From: Paraburkholderia youngii
Lineage (GTDB): Bacteria; Pseudomonadota; Gammaproteobacteria; Burkholderiales; Burkholderiaceae
Assembly: GCF_013366925.1 (NCBI RefSeq)
Contig: NZ_JAALDK010000001.1
Span: 2,487,089-2,551,088, forward strand
DNA: 64,000 bases
Direction: 5' to 3'
Shown here piece after piece: positions 52,876-63,293 of the stretch. The notes under the pieces were generated by a model. That model was not told the origin of the DNA, ran no database searches, and saw nothing but the letters and a program-made list of their open reading frames with translations. Within the stretch, counting starts at the first letter, position 1. The number at the start of each line of letters is the position of its first letter. The position numbers were made by a program, and so were the translations under genes.

Positions 52876-53499
52876 TCAGGGCTGGCGCGCCTCGCGCACG
52901 TACTCGTAGCCAACGCTCAACGCGCCGGCAATCAGTACGGTCCACACCAGCGACACGCGAAACACCGCGGCGGCCGCGAACGTCGCGAGCAGCACCAGAT
53001 AGGGAAACACGCGGCGCGGCAAGCGGCGCGCCGCGGTGATCGCCATCGACAGCGACAGCCCGATCGCACCGGCCGCGGCGCCAGCGAGCGCAATATGCGT
53101 GAGCGGAAACGACGCGATCGCCGAAAAGAACGCGCCCAGCAGAATGATCACGACGGCGGCCGGAAAAATGATGCCAAAAAATCCCGCGACGGCGCCGCGC
53201 CAGCCGAGCAGCCGGTAACCGATCCAGATCGCCAGATTCTTCACGTTGACGCCGGGCAGCGCCTGCGACAACGCGAGGCCGTTGAGAAATTCGTCTTCGC
53301 TCATCCAGTGCCGGTCGTGCACGAACTCGCGCATGAACCAGCCGCTCAAGCCGCCGCCAAAACTCGTCAGACCGATGCGAGCGAAGATCAGAAAGAGGCC
53401 CAGCGAGGTCACATCGCGAGGCGGTGTGTGGTGTGGCGCGTCATCTTCGGGTGCCGATACCGGGCCGCTGACGTGGTGCCCGTGGATGCCTTTGGCCAA
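52876..53499 (-). CDS. Chromate transporter subunit (short ChrA type)
   Basis: A 207-residue half-size chromate transporter with about five helices. Family signatures are FARIGLTSFGGGLSGWFMREFV (about residue 40), LALSQALPGVNVKNLAIWIGY and GWRGAVAGFFGIIFPAAVV. Short Chr proteins work as heterodimers; the partner encoded just downstream is frameshifted. The TTG start has AGGA upstream. The substrate may be chromate or simply sulfate-like anions. Confidence 0.85.
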   Translation of the reverse strand: MAKGIHGHHVSGPVSAPEDDAPHHTPPRDVTSLGLFLIFARIGLTSFGGGLSGWFMREFVHDRHWMSEDEFLNGLALSQALPGVNVKNLAIWIGYRLLGWRGAVAGFFGIIFPAAVVIILLGAFFSAIASFPLTHIALAGAAAGAIGLSLSMAITAARRLPRRVFPYLVLLATFAAAAVFRVSLVWTVLIAGALSVGYEYVREARQP

Positions 53500-53508
53500 T
53501 GCTCGTCC

Positions 53509-55137
53509 TTAGTCGTTTTGATCGTGCCGCGCTTGCCGCGCGCCCGGCATGATAGCCGCAGATGTCCCCGCTGACGTAGCCGATGGAGCAGACGCAGCCG
53601 AAGGCGAGGAAGCCGCAGACGCTGCCGACGATGCAGCCGCCGCCGGATGCCGCGGATCATGCAACTCACCGGTCGACCACCCGCCGCCCAGATCGCCAAA
53701 CAACGACGCCGCGTGCAGCAAGCGCGATTCCTGCACGTTCAGCGCGGTCTGCCGCGTGGTCAGCTGCGTCGCTTGCGCGGTCGCGACCGTCGTGTAATCG
53801 ACGGTGCCCGCCTGGTACTCGTTGAACGCGATCTCCGCGCCTCGGTCCGCATCGCGCACCGCCGTTTCGAGCACGTCCGCCTGCTCGGCGAGAATGCGCA
53901 GGCCGGACAGATCGTCCTCGACGTTCTGGAACGCGCCCAGCACCGTGCCGCGATAGTTGGCAACGGCCGAGTCGTAGGCCGCCTTCGCCGCATCGACGTC
54001 GGCGCTGCGCAGGCCGCCGTCGAACAGCGTCTGGGTCGCGCTGCCGCCGAGCGACCACACATAGTTCGCGACCTTCAGCAGACCGGACAGCGGCGACTGC
54101 GTGAAACCCGCCGCGGCCGACAGCGAGATGTCCGGGTAATACGCGGCCACCTTGACGCCGATCGCCGCATTCTGCGCGGCCATCTTGCGTTCGGCGGCGG
54201 CGATGTCGGGCCGCCGTTCGAGCAGCGTCGACGGCACGCCGACCGGCACTGACGGCAGCGCCGGCATCGCGGTGCTATGCGTGATCGACAGCTCTTCCGG
54301 GTTCTTGCCGACCAGCACCGCGATCGCATGCGCTTGCTGCGCGCGCGCGACGCCGAGCGCGATCAGATCGGACTTCGCGGTATTCAACTGGCTGCGCGCG
54401 GTGATCACGTCGCTCGGCGGAATGGTGCCCGCGCGATCCTGCTCGGTGACGACGTCGAGAGCATGCTGATATGCGACGACCGTTTGTTGCAGCAGGTCGA
54501 TGTTCGCGTCGCTGGTGCGCAATTCGATGATCGCGGTTGCGAGCGCGACCTGTTCGGAGAGCGTCGCGTTCGCGAGCGTCGCTTCGCTCGACTGCGCGCT
54601 CGCGGCGTTTTCCTCGACGGTGCGGCGCACCTGACCCCACAGGTCCGGCGCCCAGCTCACGTTGCCTTCCAGCGAACCCGAATTGACGATGCGCGTCGAC
54701 GTACCATTGACGAAGCTTCCCGCTGCACTGACCGAACCGCTGCTCGCGCGTTCGCGCGTCGCCGAGCCGGTCGCGCCGATCGTCGGGAACAGCGCCGCGT
54801 GCGCGGCGCGCACTTCGGCGAGCGCTTGCTGGTAGTTCGCGTAGTCCGCGCGCACGGTCTGGTTCGACACCGCGACGAGCGGTTCGAGTTCGTCGATCAG
54901 CGGATCGTTGAACGAGGTCCACCACCTGCCCTTCGGGCCGGTCGCGTTCGGCTCGGCCTGGGTCCAGCCCGGCAGCTCCGAGTACGTGGCGGGCACGCTG
55001 ACCTGCGGCCGGTGATAGTCCGGGCCGACCATGCAGCCGGCGTTGAACAGCGCGAGCAGCGCGACGGCCAGCGTCGCGACGCCCGGCAACCCGGCGCGCG
55101 GCCCCGTCATTCGTTCAGAAAAAATCTTCATCGTCAT
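53509..55137 (-). CDS. Outer-membrane factor (NodT/OprM family) of RND pump
   Basis: A 542-residue outer-membrane efflux lipoprotein. The lipobox is ALFNAGC (residue 35 or so), followed by MVGPDYHRPQVSVPATY, the usual OprM-like beginning. Two OEP repeats follow, with YQQALAEVRAAHAALFPTIGATGSA and AYYPDISLSAAAGFTQSPLSGL. The last 45 residues are almost only Ala, Ser and Pro (AAAASSAASAASSPSAASAP and so on), an unusual tail. The start overlaps the stop of the upstream pump gene (ATGA). It completes a tripartite RND system. Confidence 0.9.
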   Translation of the reverse strand: MTMKIFSERMTGPRAGLPGVATLAVALLALFNAGCMVGPDYHRPQVSVPATYSELPGWTQAEPNATGPKGRWWTSFNDPLIDELEPLVAVSNQTVRADYANYQQALAEVRAAHAALFPTIGATGSATRERASSGSVSAAGSFVNGTSTRIVNSGSLEGNVSWAPDLWGQVRRTVEENAASAQSSEATLANATLSEQVALATAIIELRTSDANIDLLQQTVVAYQHALDVVTEQDRAGTIPPSDVITARSQLNTAKSDLIALGVARAQQAHAIAVLVGKNPEELSITHSTAMPALPSVPVGVPSTLLERRPDIAAAERKMAAQNAAIGVKVAAYYPDISLSAAAGFTQSPLSGLLKVANYVWSLGGSATQTLFDGGLRSADVDAAKAAYDSAVANYRGTVLGAFQNVEDDLSGLRILAEQADVLETAVRDADRGAEIAFNEYQAGTVDYTTVATAQATQLTTRQTALNVQESRLLHAASLFGDLGGGWSTGELHDPRHPAAAASSAASAASSPSAASAPSATSAGTSAAIMPGARQARHDQND

Positions 55138-58100
55138 GCCTTCGTATCCGGTTGTCCCGGCGTCGCGTCGCGGTTCCAGCGCAGACCCGCGGACCATCTG
55201 ACCAGCCGTGCGCGCAGACGGTCGAGATACAGATAAATCACCGGCGTCGTATAGAGCGTGAACATCTGGCTCAGAATCAGCCCGCCCATCACCGTGATAC
55301 CGAGCGGCTGGCGCAGCGAGCCGCCCTGGCCGATGCCGATCGCGAGCGGCACCGCGCCGAGCACGGCCGCGAACGTCGTCATCATGATCGGCCGCAGACG
55401 GATCAGCGCGGCCGCGTGGATCGCGTCGCGCGCGGGCATCCGTTCGTGGCGCTGCAACTGGATCGCGACGTCGACCATCATGATGCCGTTCTTCTTGACG
55501 ATACCGATCAGCAGGATGATGCCGATCATCGCGATCACCGAGAACGGCGTGCCGAAGATCAGCAGCGCGAGCGTCGCGCCGATGCCCGCGGACGGCAGCG
55601 TCGACAGGATCGTCAGCGGGTGGATCGAGCTTTCGTACAGCACGCCGAGCACGATGTAGACGACGCCGAGCGCCGCGACAATCAGCAGCGGCACCACGCC
55701 CAGCGACTGCGAATAGGCCGCCGCCGCGCCCGCGAACGAGCCGTGAATGCTCGCGGGCATGCCGATGTCGCGGATCGTCTCGTTGATCGCCGCGCCTGCC
55801 TGGCTCAACGACCCGCCGGCCGGCAGGTTGAACGAGATCGTCGCGGCGACGAGCCCGCTCTGGTGGTTCACCTGCGTCGACGTATGGCTGTTCCTGTACG
55901 ACGTCAGCACCGAAAGCGGCACCATCGTTTCGGCAGCCGTACTATCTGCGCTGCCGGTCGAGCTGCCGCCCTTGCTATTGGCGATGCTGTTGTTGGTCGC
56001 GTTCGACTGCGCGTCCGAGTTGCGCGAGTTCGTGTTCGACGATGCGCTGGCCGTGGTCGCGCGAGTCGTCGCCGACACCGTGCCATGCGGCATCTGCGTC
56101 GCGGCCGTGCCGGTCGGATTACCCGCGGACGCGCTAAGATAGATCCGGCTCAGCGTCTCCGGATACTGCCAGTACTCGGGCGCGACCTCCATCACGACGA
56201 AGTACTGGTTCAGCGGGTTATAGATCGTCGACACGGTGCGCTGGCCGAACGCGTCGTACAGCACATTGTCGATCTGGTTCGGCGCGAAGCCAAAGCGCGC
56301 GGCGGTCGCGCGATTGATCGTCAGGTAGGTCTGCAGGCCGTTCTGCTGCAAGTCGGAGTTCACGTCGAGCAGCCGTCCGCGCTCCTTCGACAATGCGGCG
56401 ACGAGTCTCGGCGTCCACGCGAACAGTGCTGCGGAATCGTCGCTCGTCAGCGTGTACTGGTACTCGGCCGCCGATTGCCGCCCGCCGATGCGCAAGTCCT
56501 GCTGCGCCTGCAGAAAGAGCCGCGCGCCCGACACTTCGTCGAGCTTCGGACGCAGGCGGTTCACGACCTGGGTGGCCGTCGCGTGCCGCTGCGACAGCGG
56601 CTTCAACTCGATGAACACGTTCGCGGTATTGAGCGCGCGTCCGCCGGTAAAGCCCGCGACCGACTGCACCGCCGGATCTCTCTGCACGATCGACTGCAAC
56701 TGCGCGAGCTTCTTCTGCATCGCCGTGAACGAAATGCTCTGATCAGCGATGATCTGCCCGATCACGATGCCGGTGTCCTGCTCGGGAAAGAAGGTGGCGG
56801 GCACCAGCTTCAGCATGAACACGTTGCCGACCAGCAGCGCGAACAGCAGCAGGATCACCAGCAGCGAATGATCCAGCACGGCCGTCAGCGAGCGCGCATA
56901 GACATCCTTGAAGCGATCGAACTGCCGCTCGATCCACTGCGCCCAGCGCGCTTTCGAATGACCCGTGTTGTCGCGGCTCAGCACGTACGCGCACATCGCG
57001 GGGGTGACCGTCAGCGAGATCACCAGCGAGATCAGGATCGCGATCGACAGCGTGATCGCGAACTCATGAAACATCAGTCCGACGATGCCCGGAAATAGAA
57101 TGATCGGCAGAAACACCGCGATCAGCGACAGGCTCATCGAAATCACCGTGAAGCCGACTTCGCCCGCGCCCTTCACCGCGGCCTCTTTCGGACTCAGTCC
57201 CAGCTCCATGTGCCGCACGACGTTTTCGAGCACGACGACCGCGTCGTCCACGACGAAGCCGGTGCCGATGGTCAGCGCCATCAGCGACAGGTTGTCGATG
57301 CTATAGCCGAGCAGATACATCGGCCCGAAGGTGCCGACGATCGACAGCGGCAACGCGACCGCCGGAATCAGCGTCGCGCGCGGCGACTGCAGGAAGATGA
57401 ACACGACGCCGACCACCAGCAGCACCGCGATGAACAGCGTGCGCTCGGTATCGCCGACCGACGACGTGACCGACTGCGAGCGATCGATCGCGACATCCAC
57501 GTGCACGCTGCTCGGCAACGTCGCTTCGATCGCCGGCAGCACGTTGCGGATCTGCTGCACGGTGCTGACCACGTTGCTGCCCGGCATCGGATAGACGATC
57601 ACCAGAATCGCCGACTTGCCGTTGAAAAGCCCCGCATTGCGGATATTTTCGTTCGAGTCGCGCACCTGGGCGACGTCGCGCAACTTCACCGGCGCGCCGT
57701 CGCGATACGCGACCACCAGATCGCGATACGGCGCCGCGTGCGTGATCTGATCGTTCGAGGTGACCACGTAGCGCTGATCGCCGACGTCGATATGCCCCTT
57801 CGCGCTGTCGGCGTTGGCCGCGCTGATCGCCGCGCGCACGTCTTCCATGCCGATGCCGTAGCTATTGAGCTTGCCCGGCTGCAACTCGACGCGCACGCTC
57901 GGCAACGCGCCGCCGCCGAGCGTGATCTGACCGACGCCCTGCACCTGCGACAACTGCTGCTGGATCACCGAATCGGCGGAGTCGTAGAGTTGCGCTTTGG
58001 TCAGCGTGTCCGAGGTCAGCGACAGCACCACGATCGGCGCGTCGGCCGGGTTGTACTGGCGGTAGCTCGGATTGCTGCGCAGCGTGGTGGGCAGATCGGC

Positions 58101-58448
58101 GCGCGCGGCCTGGATCGCCGCCTCGACGTCGCGCGCGGCGCCGTTGATGTCGCGCTTCAGACCGAACTCGACGATGATCATCGACGAGCCGACGTAGCTG
58201 ATCGAGGTCAGCTCCTCGACATCGGCGATCGTCGCGAGCCGCCGTTCGAGCGGCTCGGCCACCGTCGACGCCATGATGTTCGGGCTCGCGCCGGCCATGT
58301 TGGCCTGCACGACGATCACCGGAAACGCGATGTTCGGCAGCGGCGCGACCGGCATGCGGAAATAGGCGAGCGTGCCGGAGATCAGGATCGCGATCGCGAG
58401 CAGCGTCGTCGCGACCGGTCGCCGGATGAAGAGCGCCGGGATGTTCAC
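55134..58448 (-). CDS. mdtC: RND multidrug pump, MdtC-like
   Basis: An 1104-residue RND permease of the heteromeric MdtBC kind. It has 12 helices and two large periplasmic domains; conserved proton-relay acidic residues lie in helix 4 ([13 protein letters not shown]). [21 protein letters not shown] precedes it. An atypical insertion of about 65 residues (about 771-837, rich in Ser, Asn, Thr and Ala, for example [18 protein letters not shown]) interrupts the second periplasmic domain between RIYLSASAG and [10 protein letters not shown]. The start overlaps the mdtB stop by 4 nt, and the stop overlaps the next gene. Confidence 0.92.
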   Translation of the reverse strand: MNIPALFIRRPVATTLLAIAILISGTLAYFRMPVAPLPNIAFPVIVVQANMAGASPNIMASTVAEPLERRLATIADVEELTSISYVGSSMIIVEFGLKRDINGAARDVEAAIQAARADLPTTLRSNPSYRQYNPADAPIVVLSLTSDTLTKAQLYDSADSVIQQQLSQVQGVGQITLGGGALPSVRVELQPGKLNSYGIGMEDVRAAISAANADSAKGHIDVGDQRYVVTSNDQITHAAPYRDLVVAYRDGAPVKLRDVAQVRDSNENIRNAGLFNGKSAILVIVYPMPGSNVVSTVQQIRNVLPAIEATLPSSVHVDVAIDRSQSVTSSVGDTERTLFIAVLLVVGVVFIFLQSPRATLIPAVALPLSIVGTFGPMYLLGYSIDNLSLMALTIGTGFVVDDAVVVLENVVRHMELGLSPKEAAVKGAGEVGFTVISMSLSLIAVFLPIILFPGIVGLMFHEFAITLSIAILISLVISLTVTPAMCAYVLSRDNTGHSKARWAQWIERQFDRFKDVYARSLTAVLDHSLLVILLLFALLVGNVFMLKLVPATFFPEQDTGIVIGQIIADQSISFTAMQKKLAQLQSIVQRDPAVQSVAGFTGGRALNTANVFIELKPLSQRHATATQVVNRLRPKLDEVSGARLFLQAQQDLRIGGRQSAAEYQYTLTSDDSAALFAWTPRLVAALSKERGRLLDVNSDLQQNGLQTYLTINRATAARFGFAPNQIDNVLYDAFGQRTVSTIYNPLNQYFVVMEVAPEYWQYPETLSRIYLSASAGNPTGTAATQMPHGTVSATTRATTASASSNTNSRNSDAQSNATNNSIANSKGGSSTGSADSTAAETMVPLSVLTSYRNSHTSTQVNHQSGLVAATISFNLPAGGSLSQAGAAINETIRDIGMPASIHGSFAGAAAAYSQSLGVVPLLIVAALGVVYIVLGVLYESSIHPLTILSTLPSAGIGATLALLIFGTPFSVIAMIGIILLIGIVKKNGIMMVDVAIQLQRHERMPARDAIHAAALIRLRPIMMTTFAAVLGAVPLAIGIGQGGSLRQPLGITVMGGLILSQMFTLYTTPVIYLYLDRLRARLVRWSAGLRWNRDATPGQPDTKA

Positions 58449-61400
58449 CGCGTGCCCTCCGCGCCGCCTGCGTTGCGCTTAGCGCGCTCGGCGCGCCAGC
58501 GGTTCACGCGCGTGGCCATCCGGTCGAAGAACAGATAGATCACCGGCGTGGTGAACAGCGTCAGCACCTGGCTCAGCGTCAGACCGCCGATGATCGCGAG
58601 GCCGAGCGGGCGGCGCAGTTCCGAACCGGTGCCGGTGCCGAGCAGCATCGGCAGCGCGCCGAGCATCGCCGCGAGCGTCGTCATCAGGATCGGGCGGAAA
58701 CGCAGCAGCGACGCCTCGAAGATCGCCTCGCGCGGCGCCTTGCCGTGATTGCGTTCGGCGTCGAGCGCGAAGTCGACCATCATGATCGCGTTCTTCTTGA
58801 CGATGCCGATCAGCAGCACGATACCGATGATGCCGATCACGTCGAGATCCATCCCCGCGAGCATCAGCGACAGCAATGCGCCGATGCCCGCCGACGGCAG
58901 CGTCGACAGGATCGTGACCGGATGGATGAAGCTCTCGTACAGCACACCGAGCACGATATACACGGCAACGAGCGCGGCGATCAGCAGGTAGACCTCGCTC
59001 GATAGCGAATCCTCGAACGCCGCGGTCGCGCCTTGCAGCGACGACGTGATCGACGGCGGCAGGTCGATCGCCTGCTCGGCCCGGTGAATATCCTCCACCG
59101 CGGTGCTCAGCGACGCGCCCTTCGCGAGATTGAACGAGATCGTCACCGACGGGAACTGCGCAAGGTGACTGATCACGAGCGGGGCCTTCCTGATCTCGAT
59201 CTTCGCGATGCCGGACAGCGGCACCTGACCCGTGCTGCTGGTCTGGCTCGGCAGATACAGATTGCCGATCGATTGCACGGTCGGCATCGACTCCGGCTTC
59301 GCGACCAGAATCACGCGGTACTGGCTCGACTGCTCGAAGATCGTCGACACGATGCGCTGGCCGAGCGCGTCGTACAGCGCGTTGTCGATCGTCGCGGGCG
59401 TGATGCCGAAGCGCGCGGCCAGTTGCCTGTTCACTTCGACGTTCACGCTGAGGCCGTCGGTGTTGAGGTCGCTCTGCACGTCGGACAGCGACGGAATCTG
59501 CTTCAGACGCGCGACGAGTTCCGGCACGTACTTCTGGAACGCCTGCTGGCTCGGTCCACGCAACACGAAGCTGTACTGGTTCGGCGACACGGTCGTGTCG
59601 AGTGTCAGGTCCTGCTCGGGCTGCATGAAAAGCTTCACGCCCGGCACATGCGCGACTTCCTGCGCCAGCCGGCGCGCGATTTCCTGCGCGTTGTCTGAAC
59701 GCTTGTCCTTGTCGCGAAGATTGATCAGGAAGCGGCCGTTGTTCAGCGTCGCGTTGGTGCCGTCGATGCCAACGTACGACGTCAGCGACACCACGTCCGG
59801 GTCCTTCAGGACCGCATCGGCGAGCGCGCTCTGCCGCTTCACCATCGCCGCGTACGACACCGAGTTGTCGGCGACGCTGATGCCCTGGATCACACCGACG
59901 TCCTGCACCGGAAACAGCCCCTTCGGAATCACCACATACAGGATGCCGGTCAGCACGACGGTGGCGACCGCGACCATGAGCGTCAGCGTCTGATGGTCGA
60001 GCACCCAGCGCAGGCCACGCTCGTAGGCGGCAAGCGTCTTGTCGAACAGGCGCTCGCTGATGCGCTCGAAGCGGCTCGGATGCCGCTCGGCCTGCGCGCG
60101 CAGCATCCGCGCGCACAGCATCGGCACCACCGTCAGCGACACGACCGCCGAAATCACGATCGTGACCGCGAGCGTCACCGCGAACTCGCTGAACAGGCGC
60201 CCGATCACGCCGCCCATGAACAGCAGCGGAATCAGCACCGCGATCAGCGAAATGGTCAGCGACAGAATCGTGAAGCCGATCTGCCCCGCGCCTTCGAGCG
60301 CGGCTTCGAGCGGCGACATGCCCTCTTCCAGATAGCGCACGATGTTCTCGATCATCACGATCGAGTCGTCGACCACGAAGCCGGTCGCAATGATCAACGC
60401 CATCAGCGACAGGTTGTCGATCGAATAGTTGAGCTGGTACATCACCGCGAGCGTGCCGATCAGCGAGACCGGTACCGAGATGCTCGGAATCACGGTGGCG
60501 GGCACGTTGCGCAGGAACACGAAGATCACCGCGACGACCAGCACGATCGCGAGAATCAGCTCGAACGCGGCGTCCGCGACCGACGCGCGAATCACGCCGG
60601 TACTGTCCGACACCACCGTCACTTTCATGCCGGCCGGCAGCGTCGATTCGAGCTGCGGCAGCACCTTCATGATCTGATTGACCGTCTGGATCACGTTCGC
60701 GCCGGGCTGGCGCTGCACGTTCAGCACGATCGCGGGCGAGCCGTTGTACCACGCGCCGCGCTCGACGTCCTGCGCGGCCTGGCTCACGCGCGCGACGTCG
60801 CGCATGTAGACCGGCGAGCCGTTCTGATAGGCGATCACCGTGTCCAGATAGTCTTTCGGGTCGGTGATCTGATCGTTGCCGTTGATCGTGTAGTCGAGAT
60901 CGGGGCCGTCGAAATTGCCCTTCGGCTGGCTCACGTTCACGTAGCTGAGCAGCGTGCGCAAATCGTCGATATTGAGGCCGTAGGCGGCAAGCTTGTGCGG
61001 GTCGGCCTCGACGCGGATCGCGGGCACGTTGCCGCCGCTCGTCGTCACGACGCCGACCCCCGACACCTCCGAGATCTTCGTGCCGAGGCGATTGTTCGCG
61101 ACGTCCTCGAGCTGCGTCAGCGACATCGACTTCGACGTGACCGCGAGCGTCAGAATGGGCTGGTCGGCGGGATTGACCTTCGCGTATGTCGGCGGCGCCG
61201 GCAGGCCCGACGGCAGATAGCTGTTCGCCGCGTTGATCGCCTGCTGCACGTTCTGCTCGGCGATGTCGAGGTTCAGCGACAGATCGAACTGCAGCGTGAT
61301 CACCGACGCGCCGTCCGAGCTGTACGAGGTCATCTGCTGCAGGCCCGGAATCTCGCCGAGCTGCACTTCGAGCGGCGCCGTCACGGTGGTCGCCATCACC

Positions 61401-61570
61401 GTCGGGCTCGCACCCGGATAGAAGGTCTGCACCTGAATCGTCGGATAGTCGACGTTCGGCAGCGACGACACCGGCAGCACGCGCATCGCGATCAGACCGA
61501 TGAGCACGAGCGCGATCATCAACAGCAGCGTCGCGACCGGGCGAAGTATGAACAGGCGGGAAATGTTCAT
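58445..61570 (-). CDS. mdtB: RND multidrug pump, MdtB-like
   Basis: A 1041-residue RND permease, normal length for MdtB. It opens [42 protein letters not shown], which is typical of the group. The helix-4 acidic pair is in [14 protein letters not shown], and the C-terminal core motif in [16 protein letters not shown]. With the neighbouring MdtC-like protein it should form the mixed pump trimer. It follows mdtA by 15 nt and overlaps mdtC by 4 nt, so the operon is tightly coupled. Confidence 0.94.
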   Translation of the reverse strand: MNISRLFILRPVATLLLMIALVLIGLIAMRVLPVSSLPNVDYPTIQVQTFYPGASPTVMATTVTAPLEVQLGEIPGLQQMTSYSSDGASVITLQFDLSLNLDIAEQNVQQAINAANSYLPSGLPAPPTYAKVNPADQPILTLAVTSKSMSLTQLEDVANNRLGTKISEVSGVGVVTTSGGNVPAIRVEADPHKLAAYGLNIDDLRTLLSYVNVSQPKGNFDGPDLDYTINGNDQITDPKDYLDTVIAYQNGSPVYMRDVARVSQAAQDVERGAWYNGSPAIVLNVQRQPGANVIQTVNQIMKVLPQLESTLPAGMKVTVVSDSTGVIRASVADAAFELILAIVLVVAVIFVFLRNVPATVIPSISVPVSLIGTLAVMYQLNYSIDNLSLMALIIATGFVVDDSIVMIENIVRYLEEGMSPLEAALEGAGQIGFTILSLTISLIAVLIPLLFMGGVIGRLFSEFAVTLAVTIVISAVVSLTVVPMLCARMLRAQAERHPSRFERISERLFDKTLAAYERGLRWVLDHQTLTLMVAVATVVLTGILYVVIPKGLFPVQDVGVIQGISVADNSVSYAAMVKRQSALADAVLKDPDVVSLTSYVGIDGTNATLNNGRFLINLRDKDKRSDNAQEIARRLAQEVAHVPGVKLFMQPEQDLTLDTTVSPNQYSFVLRGPSQQAFQKYVPELVARLKQIPSLSDVQSDLNTDGLSVNVEVNRQLAARFGITPATIDNALYDALGQRIVSTIFEQSSQYRVILVAKPESMPTVQSIGNLYLPSQTSSTGQVPLSGIAKIEIRKAPLVISHLAQFPSVTISFNLAKGASLSTAVEDIHRAEQAIDLPPSITSSLQGATAAFEDSLSSEVYLLIAALVAVYIVLGVLYESFIHPVTILSTLPSAGIGALLSLMLAGMDLDVIGIIGIVLLIGIVKKNAIMMVDFALDAERNHGKAPREAIFEASLLRFRPILMTTLAAMLGALPMLLGTGTGSELRRPLGLAIIGGLTLSQVLTLFTTPVIYLFFDRMATRVNRWRAERAKRNAGGAEGTR

Positions 61571-61585
61571 CGGCGCGGCGGTCCG

Positions 61586-62857
61586 TTACGACGAAGCGGC
61601 TTCTGACGCGGCCGCAGCGGGCGATGCCGCCGCGCTCGACGCCGGCGCTCCTTCGGACGCCGCGGCGGGCGCCTTCGGGCCGGCGGCGGCCGCGCCGCTT
61701 GCCGCGGCGGCGGACTTCGGATGCGCCGGCTGGATCTTCGCGCCGTCGTTCAGACGATCCGTACCGTCCGTCACGACCTGGTTGCCGGCCGCGAGACCCG
61801 ACTCGATCACCGTATTCCTGCCGTCGCTCGGGCCCAGCTTGACCTTGTGCACGGACACCGTGCTGTCCGGATTGACCAGATAGACGAAGTCGCCCGGCGC
61901 GCCGGACTGCACCGCGGCGCTCGGCACGAGCACCGCGTTCTGCATCGTGTCGACGAGCAGCTTCACGTTGACGAACTCGTTCGGGAACAGCGCTTCGTCG
62001 TCGTTCGCGAAGGTCGCGCGCAACGTGATGGTGCCGGTCGCGGTCGCCATCTGGTTGCTGACCGCGTACAGCGTGCCGGTTGCGATCTCGCGCGAGTTGT
62101 CGCTCGAATACGCGGTGACCGGCAGCTTCGCGCCGGTGGACAGACGCTGCACGATCGACGCGAGCGAATCCTGCGGCACCGTGAACTGCACCGTGGTCGG
62201 CTTCACGGTCGTAATGACGACGATTCCGGTCGTCGACGACGCGGTCACGTAGTTGCCCGGATCGACGAGCCGCAAGCCGACCTTGCCCGCGATCGGCGCG
62301 GTGATGCGGCAATACGCGAGGTCGAGATCGAATTGGGCGATGTTGGCGAGATCGACCTTCACCGCCGCTTCGTCCTGCTGCACGAGAAACTGCTGATCCG
62401 CGTAGGTCTGCTGCGCGATCGACTTGCGCTCGTTCAGCTGGGTATAGCGCTCGAGATCGGCGCGCGCCTGCGCGAGCAAAGCGCGGTCTTTCGCGAGCGT
62501 CGCCTCCGCCTGCTGCTTGCTGATCTGATACTGGCGCGGATCGATCTGCGCGAGGAACTGTCCTTTTTGCACCTCCTGGCCTTCGTGATAGCCGACCTCG
62601 GTCAGATAGCCGCTCAGCTGCGGCAGCACGGTCACGGTCGCGATCGGAATGACGGTGCCGAGCTCGCTCAGCGTGACCGGCATCGAACCGAGCGTCGCCT
62701 GCGCAACGGTGACGACGATCGCCGCGTTCTCGCGCGCTGGCTTCTTGCGCGTCAGCAGATGAACCACGACGAGCGCGACCAGCACGAGCAGGACAACCGC
62801 GAAGATGATGAGCCCGCGTCGCGAGCGCTTTGGCGGCGGGGACACGGTTTCGCTCAT
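61586..62857 (-). CDS. mdtA: RND membrane fusion protein, MdtA-like
   Basis: A 423-residue periplasmic adaptor. It has one N-terminal membrane anchor (RGLIIFAVVLLVLVALVVVHLL, about residues 14-34), then the lipoyl half VVTVAQATLGSMPVTLSELGTVIPIATV. A coiled-coil hairpin (about 105-170) follows, and then the second lipoyl half with CRITAPIAGKVGLRLVDPGNYV. The last 45 residues are Ala/Ser/Pro-rich low complexity, similar in style to the tail of the outer-membrane factor. GGAG precedes the ATG. It is the first gene of the efflux operon. Confidence 0.93.
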   Translation of the reverse strand: MSETVSPPPKRSRRGLIIFAVVLLVLVALVVVHLLTRKKPARENAAIVVTVAQATLGSMPVTLSELGTVIPIATVTVLPQLSGYLTEVGYHEGQEVQKGQFLAQIDPRQYQISKQQAEATLAKDRALLAQARADLERYTQLNERKSIAQQTYADQQFLVQQDEAAVKVDLANIAQFDLDLAYCRITAPIAGKVGLRLVDPGNYVTASSTTGIVVITTVKPTTVQFTVPQDSLASIVQRLSTGAKLPVTAYSSDNSREIATGTLYAVSNQMATATGTITLRATFANDDEALFPNEFVNVKLLVDTMQNAVLVPSAAVQSGAPGDFVYLVNPDSTVSVHKVKLGPSDGRNTVIESGLAAGNQVVTDGTDRLNDGAKIQPAHPKSAAAASGAAAAGPKAPAAASEGAPASSAAASPAAAASEAASS

Positions 62858-63293
62858 GTTGATCTCCGGGAACGGATATTGATGTCAAGATTCGGCTGGA
62901 AGCTCGTCCTCTGACGGGACTGCGCAAAAGTGACACGGTTCGCGCGCGTTGTCATCAGTCGAAGCCCTCGGTACTGTTGTTATGAAGACGTAAGAAAGCG
63001 GGGCGCGACTTTGGTGTGGGGCATGCGTGAATCTAGCCGGCTTGCGCAGGGCTTGAGTTACAGGGGTGCAACATGTTGGCGGGTGAAAGGGTTGGGGTAT
63101 CGATCAGGCGGCGCGCGGGCGGCGGACATCCGCATGGGTCGAGTTTTGAGCGCGGCGGGACATCGCAACATGCGGTAACAGACGACAGCCAAATGAAAAC
63201 CGGGCCGTCCGTCCAGAGTCGTCACATTCGTCCGATATCATCGCGAGCCAGCGTCGCGCCGCGACTGTCACGACACCCCACAAGCTCGCCCCG
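62858..63293. other. Divergent region between efflux operon and P4H gene
   Basis: About 435 nt. No gene is convincing; plus- and minus-strand frames here lack ribosome sites. It must hold the efflux operon promoter on the minus strand. No clear operator palindrome was recognised. Confidence 0.5.

Noticed and set aside
57210..58538. A 442-codon plus-strand frame opposite mdtC
   Set aside because: Same reason: composition of an antisense frame, no recognisable motif.
59993..61606. A long plus-strand frame opposite mdtB
   Set aside because: Arg/His/Asp-rich composition typical of the antisense of a high-GC gene; no ribosome site.
58479..62936. A 1485-codon minus-strand frame overlapping mdtA and mdtB
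   Set aside because: It is the Arg/Ala-rich alternate frame of the two real genes and has no family features; long shadow frames are common at this GC content.
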